This document shows positions 6,776 through 13,308 of a stretch of DNA of 17,067 nt, piece after piece. A program made the position numbers and the translations under genes. The number at the start of each line of letters is the position of its first letter. The stretch's first letter is position 1. The notes under the pieces are model-generated. The model was given only the letters and a program-made list of their open reading frames with translations, ran no database searches and was not told where the DNA came from. This stretch comes from JBKHJZ01 sp046537875 (lineage in GTDB: Bacteria; Actinomycetota; Acidimicrobiia; Acidimicrobiales; VFJN01), in contig JBKHJZ010000055.1 in assembly GCA_046537875.1 (NCBI GenBank), positions 1 through 17,067 on the forward strand, read 5' to 3'.

Positions 6776-7927
6776 GTGACCGAGGTGGCCGGCCCCCGCG
6801 CGCTGCGCCGGCTCGTCGATGCGGTGGTCACCATCGGGTCCGACCTGGACCTTCCCGCGATGTTGCGCCGCATCGTCGAGGCGGCCGTGGACCTGGTCGA
6901 CGCACGGTACGGCGCCCTCGGCGTGCTCGACCGGACGGGCACCCGCCTCGCCCAGTTCATCACCGTGGGGATCGACGACGAGACGCACCGGGCGATCGGT
7001 GCGCTGCCCGAGGGTCGGGGCATCCTCGGGGCGCTGATCGTCGACGCCAAGCCTCTGCGGTTGCCGGACATCTCCGAGCATCCCGACAGCTACGGGTTCC
7101 CGCCCAACCACCCGCCGATGCACTCGTTCCTGGGCGTGCCGATCCTGTCGCGCGATGCGGTGTTCGGGAACCTCTACCTCACCGACAAGACCACCGGCGA
7201 GGTGTTCACCGACGTCGACGAGGAGCTGGTGGTGGGCCTCGCCTCCGCAGCCGGTGTCGCCATCGAGAACGCCGACCTGCACACCCGTGTCCAGGAGCTG
7301 GCGCTGGTCGAGGATCGCGAGCGCATCGCGCGCGACCTGCACGACACCGTGATCCAGCGTCTCTTCGCCACCGGCCTGGCCCTCCAGGGCACCGTGCGGC
7401 TCGTGCGGACCGACGCCGCGGCGGCCGAGGAGCGCATCGAGGCCGCGATCGACGACCTCGACCTGACCGTCAAGCACATCCGCTCCGCGATCTTCGGCCT
7501 CGAGAGCGCCCGCTCGGACACCGGGGTGCCGGAGGGCCTGCGGGACCGCGTGCTGGAGGTGGGGCGTGAGGCGTCCTCGTCGCTCGGGTTCGAGCCCCGG
7601 GTGCTGTTCGACGGCCCGGTCGACACCGGGGTCAGCGACACGATCGCGACCGAGCTGCTGGTGACGCTGCGCGAGGCGTTGAGCAACGTGGCCCGCCACG
7701 CCCGGGCCACGCACGTCGAGATCGACGTGGTGGTGACCGATGACGACGTGGTGCTCCACGTGATCGACAACGGCATCGGCCCACCCTCGCCGGACGACCT
7801 CGCAGTCCACGCCGGGCACGGGCTGCGCAACATGGCCGCCCGGGCCGCACGGCTGGGTGGCGCGGGTGCCCTCTGCCCCGGGGCCGAGGGCGGTAGCGAC
7901 TTCGAGTGGACCGTGCCCAGGCGCTGA
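6776..7927 (+). CDS. devS: DevS-type GAF sensor histidine kinase
   Basis: This 383-residue cytosolic sensor kinase of the HisKA_3 class probably phosphorylates the divergently encoded NarL-type regulator. An N-terminal helix leads into one GAF domain, about residues 22-167, including ARYGALGVLD, FPPNHPPMHSFLGVPI and FGNLYLTDK, the hallmark of DevS/DosS-type GAF domains. The HisKA_3 motif DRERIARDLHDTVIQRLFATG holds the phospho-acceptor His189. The HATPase domain has the N box with Asn304 (REALSNVARHA), DNGIG at 331-335 and GHGLRNMAARA at 347-357. No membrane segment is seen. Mycobacterial DosS/DosT have two GAF domains, so this is a shorter form; whether it binds haem or another ligand cannot be told. 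The frame is open far upstream, but the GTG at 6776 follows a TATCGT -10 and suits the domain start. Confidence 0.93.
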   Translation: MTEVAGPRALRRLVDAVVTIGSDLDLPAMLRRIVEAAVDLVDARYGALGVLDRTGTRLAQFITVGIDDETHRAIGALPEGRGILGALIVDAKPLRLPDISEHPDSYGFPPNHPPMHSFLGVPILSRDAVFGNLYLTDKTTGEVFTDVDEELVVGLASAAGVAIENADLHTRVQELALVEDRERIARDLHDTVIQRLFATGLALQGTVRLVRTDAAAAEERIEAAIDDLDLTVKHIRSAIFGLESARSDTGVPEGLRDRVLEVGREASSSLGFEPRVLFDGPVDTGVSDTIATELLVTLREALSNVARHARATHVEIDVVVTDDDVVLHVIDNGIGPPSPDDLAVHAGHGLRNMAARAARLGGAGALCPGAEGGSDFEWTVPRR

Positions 7928-7936
7928 CCGTCAGCG
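7922..7936 (+). terminator. Small hairpin at the end of the DevS-like gene
   Basis: CGCTGA-CCG-TCAGCG forms a 6-bp stem with a 3-nt loop that includes the stop codon. It has no U-tract. Placed in a convergent gap, it may contribute to termination. Confidence 0.3.
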
Positions 7937-7996
7937 GGCCCGCGCAGGACCGGGCGCCGTGACGGGTGGCGTCGCGAAACCGGACGTGACCCCGGA

Positions 7997-8019
7997 GGCG
8001 GTCCCACCGCCGACGGCGG
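7997..8019 (-). terminator. Possible terminator after the Rcp1-like receiver gene
   Basis: GGCGG (7997-8001), CCGCC (8007-8011) and GGCGG (8015-8019) allow two alternative 5-bp hairpins directly past the stop codon at 8020. There is no U-tract. The site lies in the 92-bp gap between convergent genes. Confidence 0.3.
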
Positions 8020-8490
8020 CTACCCGTCGCCCGCGCCCGATCCGCGGTCGCGCGCCGGCAGGCGCACCACCGAGATGAAGAAGTCGTCGATCTGGCGGAT
8101 CACCTGGACGAAGCGCTCGAAGTCCACCGGCTTGGTGACGTAGGCGTTGGCGTGGAGGTCGTAGCTGCGGAGCACGTCCTCCTCGGCGTCGGACGTGGTG
8201 AGCACCACCACCGGGATGCGCCGCAGGTCGGGGTCGCTCTTGACGTCCTGCAGCACCTGCCGGCCGTCCCGCTTGGGAAGGTTGAGGTCGAGCAGCACCA
8301 GATCCGGCCGGCCGGCGGCGGCGTAGCCGTCCTCCCGGCGGAGGAAGGCCATCGCCTCGACGCCGTCGCCCACCACGTGCAGGTTGTTCAGCACCTTGCC
8401 CTCGGCGAGCGCCTCGCGGGTGATGAGGACGTCGCCCTCGTCGTCCTCCACCAGCAGCACCTCGATGGGCCGGACCTCGTCAAGTTTCAT
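8020..8490 (-). CDS. Stand-alone receiver, Rcp1-like response regulator
   Basis: This 156-residue protein is a single receiver domain without a DNA-binding output. It resembles the Rcp1 regulators that partner phytochrome-type histidine kinases. The acidic pair is Asp16/Asp17 (VLLVEDDEGD), the phospho-acceptor is Asp68 (LVLLDLNLPKRDG), Thr98/Thr99 lie in VVVLTTSD and Lys120 in YVTKPVDF. The NLPKRDG loop and the insertion AFLRREDGYAAAGRPD are typical of Rcp1-like proteins. The ATG at 8490 overlaps the end of the kinase gene by 11 bp, and AAGGAG lies 10 nt upstream, so translation is probably coupled. It is almost certainly the partner of that kinase, serving as phosphotransfer or feedback element. 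The last 15 residues are a flexible tail. Confidence 0.93.
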   Translation of the reverse strand: MKLDEVRPIEVLLVEDDEGDVLITREALAEGKVLNNLHVVGDGVEAMAFLRREDGYAAAGRPDLVLLDLNLPKRDGRQVLQDVKSDPDLRRIPVVVLTTSDAEEDVLRSYDLHANAYVTKPVDFERFVQVIRQIDDFFISVVRLPARDRGSGAGDG

Positions 8491-10036
8491 GGAGCCGTGT
8501 CTCCTTCGGAAGCGTGATGACGAACGTCGCGCCCGGCGGCCCGGCCGGCGCCAGCGTGATCGAGCCGCCGTGGAACTCGATGATCCTCCGGGCGAGCGCC
8601 AGCCCGATCCCGGTGCCCGGGTACTCCGACCTCGCGTGCAGGCGCTTGAAGATCGTGAAGATCTGATCGCGGTACTGCGGGTCGATCCCGATGCCGTTGT
8701 CGGCCACCGCGATCTCCCAGGCGCCGTCGCGCTCGCCGGCGTCGATCCGCACCTCCGGCGGGTCGTCGCGCCGGAACTTGATCGCGTTGCCGATGAGGTT
8801 CTGGAACGTGGTCACCAGCAGGCGACGGTCGCCGCTGACCGTCGGGAGGTCGCCGACCTCCACCGTGGCGGCCGACTCGTCGATCACCTCGCCGAGCGCC
8901 TCGCAGGCGGCGCGCACCGCGTCGTCGAGGTCCACGCGCTCGAAGCGCTCGGTGGTGCGTCCCACGCGCGAGAAGGTGAGCAGGTCGTTGATGAGGTCCT
9001 GCATCCGCTTCGAGCCGTCGACCGCGTAGTGGATGTACTCGTCCGCCCGCTCGTCGAGCGCGCCGCCGTAGCGCATCTCCAGCAGCCGGCAGAAGCCGGC
9101 CACCTTCCGCAGGGGCTCCTGCAGGTCGTGCGACGCCACGTACGCGAACTGCTCGAGATCGGCGTTCGACCGCTGCAGCTCGGCGGCCTGGGCCTCGAGG
9201 CGGACGCGTGCGGCACGCGTCGCCTCGAGCTCGGCCAGGATGCGCCGCCGCATCGACTCGACATCACCGCCGAGCTGCTCGAGCTCCGGAGGCCCCTGCC
9301 CGACCACCCCGTGCGTCAGGTCGCCGGCGGTGACCGCGCGGGCGTCCTGCCCGAGGCGCCGGAGAGGCGCCACCACCTGGCGGCCCAGCGCGGCGACGAT
9401 GAGGGCGCCGAGCAGCACGACCCCGGCCACCTGGACGATCACCACCCTCGTCACCGTGGCGCCGGCGTTCTGCAGCGCCTCGGCGCCCGCGGCCATCTCG
9501 GCGTCGACGCGGTCGGCGAGCTGGTCGATCTCCGCGCGCACCGCCTGGATGCGGCTGAGCGCGACCTGCTGGAACTCCGGGGACGCGATCTCGGCCCGCA
9601 CCTCGGCCCGCTCGTCGAACGACGGCTCCGCCACCAGCCGCTGCCAGTCGTCGAGCCGGGCACGGACCTCGTCGAGCTCGTCGGTCAGCCCCGGTGTCGC
9701 ACCGAGCAGCGCCCCCGTACGCGTGAGCGCGGCGCTCGTCTGGGCCACCCCGTCGTCGAAGATCTCCCGGAACGCGTCGTTGGCGGTGAGGGCGTACCCC
9801 CGGGCACCGACCTCCTGCTCGGTGACCGCGTTGCGCAGGTCGGCGACGGCCTCGGTGGCGGGGACCGTCTCGTTGAGCAGGTGGTCCCGCTCGCGCCGCT
9901 GATCGTCGATCTCCGAGAAGAGGGCACCCAGCGTGACCGCGAGGAAGACGCCCACGACGGCGAGCAGGACCAGCAGCCGCGTCCGCAGGCCCCACCGTGC
10001 CGGCGAGAACCGGCGCGGCGCCCCCTCACCCCCCAC
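8480..10036 (-). CDS. CHASE3-HAMP membrane histidine kinase (phytochrome-type kinase core)
   Basis: This 518-residue sensor kinase has two membrane helices, about residues 21-40 and 198-217, bracketing an extracytoplasmic CHASE3-like helical domain (about 41-190, with TEQEVGARGYALTAND). A HAMP linker follows at about 218-270 and a short coiled coil at 270-297. The HisKA motif VASHDLQEPLRKVAGFCRLLE carries His303. The HATPase domain has Asn417 in NLIGNAIKF, DNGIG at 446-450 and GTGIGLALARRI at 474-485. The SHDLQEPLR form is the one seen in Cph1-type kinases, which pair with Rcp1-like receivers such as the one encoded next. The start is the GTG at 10036, overlapping the upstream phosphatase gene by 11 bp and giving a short basic tail before the first helix; the frame continues upstream but there is no family match. 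The ligand is unknown. Confidence 0.92.
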   Translation of the reverse strand: MGGEGAPRRFSPARWGLRTRLLVLLAVVGVFLAVTLGALFSEIDDQRRERDHLLNETVPATEAVADLRNAVTEQEVGARGYALTANDAFREIFDDGVAQTSAALTRTGALLGATPGLTDELDEVRARLDDWQRLVAEPSFDERAEVRAEIASPEFQQVALSRIQAVRAEIDQLADRVDAEMAAGAEALQNAGATVTRVVIVQVAGVVLLGALIVAALGRQVVAPLRRLGQDARAVTAGDLTHGVVGQGPPELEQLGGDVESMRRRILAELEATRAARVRLEAQAAELQRSNADLEQFAYVASHDLQEPLRKVAGFCRLLEMRYGGALDERADEYIHYAVDGSKRMQDLINDLLTFSRVGRTTERFERVDLDDAVRAACEALGEVIDESAATVEVGDLPTVSGDRRLLVTTFQNLIGNAIKFRRDDPPEVRIDAGERDGAWEIAVADNGIGIDPQYRDQIFTIFKRLHARSEYPGTGIGLALARRIIEFHGGSITLAPAGPPGATFVITLPKETRLHET

Positions 10037-11255
10037 GGTCGGGCCCGTCCCCCATGGACACCAGGCAGAGGGCCACGTCGTCGGCGAGGGGGCCGCCGTT
10101 GCGGCGCTCCACGTCGGCGAGCAGGGCGTCGAGGATGCCGGCCTCCGTGGCCTCCCGCCCGCACAGCGCCTCCACGATCTGCAGGACGGCCTCGGTGCCC
10201 AGCCGCTCCGGGGAGCCCGGTGCGGCGAAGCCCTCGATGAGGCCGTCGGTGTACAGCAGCAGCGAGGTCGCCGGCGCCAGCTCCACCTCGACCGGCTCCC
10301 ACACGGGGGCGGGCACGACACCGAGAGGGTGGCCGGGCCGGGCGTCGCCGACGAGCCGGCACCGGCCGCTCACCAGGATCGGCGGTGGGTGCCCGGCGAT
10401 GAGCAGCGACGCCGCCCGGCGGTCGGGTGCGACCACCGCGGTGGAGAGCGTCGCGAACGTCAGCTCCTCGACCTCGGTGCGCAGGAACCCGTCCAGGATC
10501 TCGATGGTGGCGAGCTGGTCGAGGCCGGCGAGCGTGAGCGCCCGCCAGGCGCTGCGGAGCCGCGCCGCGAGGGCCGCGGCGTCGGGGTCGTGGCCGGCCA
10601 CGTCGCCGATCAGCAGGTGGAGCGACCCGTCCGTCGCCTCGACGGCATCGTAGAAGTCGCCCCCGATCTCGGCGCCCTCCCGGCCCGCCCGGTACCGCAC
10701 GGTCACGGCGAGGTCGGGCGAGCGGACGAGGGGCGGCGGTGTGAGCGCCCGCTCCATGCGGGTGTTCTCCGAGCGCTGCCGCTCGGACACGACCAGGTGG
10801 CGGCTCAGGCGGGCCGCCCGCTGGCGCTCGACGGCGTAGCGGATCGATCGGGCGAGCAGGTGCTCGTCGACCCGCCCCTTGACGAGGTAGTCCTGGGCCC
10901 CGGCGGCGACCGCCGCGATGCCCAGCCGCTCGCTGGCCGCCCCGGTGAGCACGACGACCGCCGTCTCCGGGGCGTCGGCGGTGAGCCGCTCCACGCCGGC
11001 GGTGCCGTCGGCATCGGGCAACCCGACGTCGAGGACCACGCAGGCCGCACCCCGCACCAGGCGCCGTGCCTCGGCCAGCGTCTCCGCCCGCTCCACCTCG
11101 GCATCGGGCATGGCCATCGACAACAGCTCGCGCACGAGCAGCGCGTCGCCGTCGTCGTCCTCGACGACCAGGACCCGCCAGCGCTCGCTGGCGACATCTC
11201 CCACCGGCATCGGATCGTCGGCGTCGCGGTGCGCCGGCGTCGGTGTGGTGACCAT
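10026..11255 (-). CDS. Response regulator with PP2C/SpoIIE phosphatase output
   Basis: This 409-residue protein couples a receiver to a PPM serine/threonine phosphatase, the RsbU/RssB-like arrangement that usually dephosphorylates an anti-anti-sigma factor. The receiver, about 27-140, has Asp33/Asp34 (VVEDDDGDALL), phospho-acceptor Asp76 (VVLDVGLPDADG), Thr104 (VLTGAAS) and Lys126 (YLVKG). A helical linker at 140-170 joins it to the phosphatase. There, GAEIGGDFYDA (Asp200), LLIGDVAGHDPDAA (Asp218), LLLYTDGLIEG and ADDVALCLV supply the metal-binding aspartates. The ATG at 11255 begins about 25 residues before the receiver; no Shine-Dalgarno is evident. It is the first gene of a three-gene signalling cassette. 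No anti-sigma or anti-anti-sigma gene is in the window, so its target must be elsewhere. Confidence 0.92.
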   Translation of the reverse strand: MVTTPTPAHRDADDPMPVGDVASERWRVLVVEDDDGDALLVRELLSMAMPDAEVERAETLAEARRLVRGAACVVLDVGLPDADGTAGVERLTADAPETAVVVLTGAASERLGIAAVAAGAQDYLVKGRVDEHLLARSIRYAVERQRAARLSRHLVVSERQRSENTRMERALTPPPLVRSPDLAVTVRYRAGREGAEIGGDFYDAVEATDGSLHLLIGDVAGHDPDAAALAARLRSAWRALTLAGLDQLATIEILDGFLRTEVEELTFATLSTAVVAPDRRAASLLIAGHPPPILVSGRCRLVGDARPGHPLGVVPAPVWEPVEVELAPATSLLLYTDGLIEGFAAPGSPERLGTEAVLQIVEALCGREATEAGILDALLADVERRNGGPLADDVALCLVSMGDGPDRGG

Positions 11256-11418
11256 GTCGAGCGTTACACCGCGGCGACGGGCGGCTCGGCCCGTCGCGGT
11301 GAGCTCCTCGTGCAGTCGGTGTCCAGGGTGCTGCCTCCTCGCGCCCGCACGAGCACCGATTCTGGCAGCACGCGGTGGAAAATCCGACCCACCCGGAGGC
11401 GCCTCGCTCCAGGGACCG
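11256..11418. other. Regulatory gap upstream of the signalling cassette
   Basis: These 163 bases hold no gene. They contain a strong hairpin at 11274-11297, an 8-bp inverted repeat GTGCTGCC/GGCAGCAC at 11328-11335 and 11364-11371, and the sequence TTCTGGCAGC at 11360-11369, shared with the palindromes at 1039 and 6661. The gap separates the metallophosphatase gene from the three-gene cassette and probably carries the cassette's promoter, though no confident -10 was found. Confidence 0.45.
11274..11297 (-). terminator. Strong 9-bp hairpin ahead of the receiver-phosphatase gene
   Basis: GCGACGGGC and GCCCGTCGC pair perfectly over 9 bp with a 6-nt loop. It is about 120 nt past the metallophosphatase stop and only 18 nt before the ATG at 11255. 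It could end upstream transcription, or sit in the 5' leader and control expression of the cassette. There is no U-tract. Confidence 0.4.
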
Positions 11419-13242
11419 TCAGCGGATCGTGGTGGTCTCGATCAGGTGGGGCCGGCACCGGCGGCGCGCGGGCACGACCCATGCCGCCTCCGGGTCGGCG
11501 GCGCCGGGATCCGGCCGCCAGCGGCGGGGTGGGCGGTCGATCCCGATGGCGTGCACCTCGAGCTCGCCGTCGCCGGTGATGTGCATGCGCAGGAAGCTCT
11601 TGCAGCGTTCGACGCGGGCCGCCGACAGCGCTTCGTTGCCGTGGGTCGGGATGACCGGCATCAGGTTCGCTGCGGCCAGGTAGGCGCCGAGCACCAGGGA
11701 GCCGGCGAGGCCACCGAGGACGGTGACCGCCACGCTGGCGCCCACCGTGAACGGCAGCCCGGCGGCGAGCGGCGAGGCGATGCGGATGGCCAGGATCGAC
11801 ACGCCGACGACCGCGGCCACGTGCGCAGCAGCGTGGACCGTCCCCATCGCGAGGCGCACGGGGAGGCGCCAGCGCCGGCGGAGCACCAAGGGCGGCTTGG
11901 CGAACGCCCACAGGCCGCCCACCAGCGCCAGCACGACCACCAGCGCCGCCGGGTTCCGGACCAGCCCCAGCGCCAGGTCGTACCATCCGGAACGCTCGGC
12001 GGTCCGCGTGTAGGAGCCGTCGACGGTGTCGAGGCTGCGGATGCCGAACTGGTTGGTCCAGAGCAGGACGAGGTACAGCAGCCCGGGGACCACGGTGAAG
12101 CGGAGGTTGCGCACGGGCAGCAGCAGCGCCCGCAGCGCGAGCCGGCGTGAGCGCCAGACGCCCGGATAGCGGGCCCGGATGCCGAAGGTGGTCTCGTCGC
12201 CCGTCACCTCCGGGTCGACCCGCACCGTGACCCGGCGGGGGAGGTCGTGCGTGGGGTGGAGGAAGGCCCCGCCCCCACCCGCCGTGATCTTGTGGGTGGG
12301 GCCCAGCCCGTCGCCCGAGCCGGGCGCGGAACCGGGTGCGTCGCCGAGGCTGCTGTAGCGGCTGTAGTGGTGCCGGTCGCCCGCCAGCGTGAGCTTCAGG
12401 TCGATCCCCCGGGGCCGCAGCAGCTTCCGCTCGATGTAGGCGAGGTTCCGGTACGCGTCGGGCTCCCCGGCGAGGTCGACCCACGTGGGGACCGCGGTGG
12501 CCAGGACGAGCCGGTCGCCGCACCGCATCCGGTCGACCACCGACGTGAAGAACGCCAGCTGGGGGGCGTCGATGAACATGTCGAACTGGATGTCGATGCC
12601 CCACAGCCACCAGCGGTGGGGCAGCTGGACCGCGAAGTAGCTGCGCGTCTGGCTGGTGGTCCAGCCGCCGATCCAGCGGCCCTGGCCGAACAGCCGGAGG
12701 AAGCCGGTCAGCCCGTCGTACCAGTCGTGGTTGCCCGGGATCGCGAACAGCGCGGGGTGGTCCCGCTCGGTCCAGGGGAGCGCGGCCCGCAGGGGGCCGC
12801 CCAGCCGGTTCTCGTAGTTCTCGGCGCTGGCGGTGGGGTAGACCTCGTCGCCACCGAGCACCAGGAGCTGGGCGCGGGGCAGCGGGTCCGGGCACCCGTC
12901 GACCTCCAGCTCGCGGGCGGCGACCTGGTGCGCGACCGCGTACGTGGCGTTGAACCCGTCGCCGGTGTCGGCCACGTAGTCGATCCACACACCCTCGTCC
13001 CGGCCGGCGAGCCCCGTGTCGACGTGCGCCGGCGCGGTGGCCTGCAGCTCGCGCTTGTCGAGGAACGAGCCGAACACGGTGGTGAGCCCCACGTGCAGGC
13101 CCGTCGACACGAGCACCCGGGGGTCGTACCAGTGCACCGGCCGCGCCGGGCGAAAGCGGAGCTGCTCGGGCGTCAGGTTCTCGGGCCGCGCCGGTGGGCG
13201 GTCCGCGGTCGGCGTCCCCTCGCCGACGGCCTCTCCCCGCAT
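11419..13242 (-). CDS. Calcineurin-like metallophosphatase with four C-terminal membrane segments
   Basis: This 607-residue protein has an N-terminal metallophosphoesterase domain and a membrane-embedded C-terminal half. Metal-site motifs appear in order: IDYVADTGDG (87-96), LGGDEVYP (129-136), GNHDWYDG (170-177) and LAGDRHHYSRY (286-296), with THKITAGGGG at 316-325. About four hydrophobic segments follow, near 375-400, 425-450, 462-490 and 495-525, and a soluble tail of about 80 residues closes the protein. No signal peptide is present, so the catalytic domain is probably cytosolic. The ATG at 13242 has a TACTCT hexamer 7 nt upstream. The gene lies 66 bp after ackA on the same strand but appears to have its own promoter. 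The substrate is unknown; a nucleotide, phospholipid or phosphoprotein are all possible. Confidence 0.88.
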   Translation of the reverse strand: MRGEAVGEGTPTADRPPARPENLTPEQLRFRPARPVHWYDPRVLVSTGLHVGLTTVFGSFLDKRELQATAPAHVDTGLAGRDEGVWIDYVADTGDGFNATYAVAHQVAARELEVDGCPDPLPRAQLLVLGGDEVYPTASAENYENRLGGPLRAALPWTERDHPALFAIPGNHDWYDGLTGFLRLFGQGRWIGGWTTSQTRSYFAVQLPHRWWLWGIDIQFDMFIDAPQLAFFTSVVDRMRCGDRLVLATAVPTWVDLAGEPDAYRNLAYIERKLLRPRGIDLKLTLAGDRHHYSRYSSLGDAPGSAPGSGDGLGPTHKITAGGGGAFLHPTHDLPRRVTVRVDPEVTGDETTFGIRARYPGVWRSRRLALRALLLPVRNLRFTVVPGLLYLVLLWTNQFGIRSLDTVDGSYTRTAERSGWYDLALGLVRNPAALVVVLALVGGLWAFAKPPLVLRRRWRLPVRLAMGTVHAAAHVAAVVGVSILAIRIASPLAAGLPFTVGASVAVTVLGGLAGSLVLGAYLAAANLMPVIPTHGNEALSAARVERCKSFLRMHITGDGELEVHAIGIDRPPRRWRPDPGAADPEAAWVVPARRRCRPHLIETTTIR

Positions 13243-13249
13243 CGAAGCG

Positions 13250-13255
13250 AGAGTA
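13250..13255 (-). promoter_or_regulatory. Candidate leaderless -10 element of the metallophosphatase gene
   Basis: The minus strand reads TACTCT, 7 nt before the ATG at 13242. It suggests the gene can be transcribed independently of xfp-ackA. Confidence 0.5.
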
Positions 13256-13308
13256 GTCGGCGGAGGGAGCGGGGGCGTGGGGCCACCGTCGCCGGGCGGA
13301 TGCGGCGG

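Noticed and set aside
8384..10240. A plus-strand open frame of about 620 codons opposite the CHASE3 kinase gene
   Set aside because: The kinase on the other strand has every catalytic motif; this frame has none.
10037..10321. In-frame N-terminal extension of the CHASE3 kinase
   Set aside because: It overlaps the phosphatase gene and reads as Arg/Pro/Ser-rich noise. The GTG at 10036 gives a normal start just before the first membrane helix.
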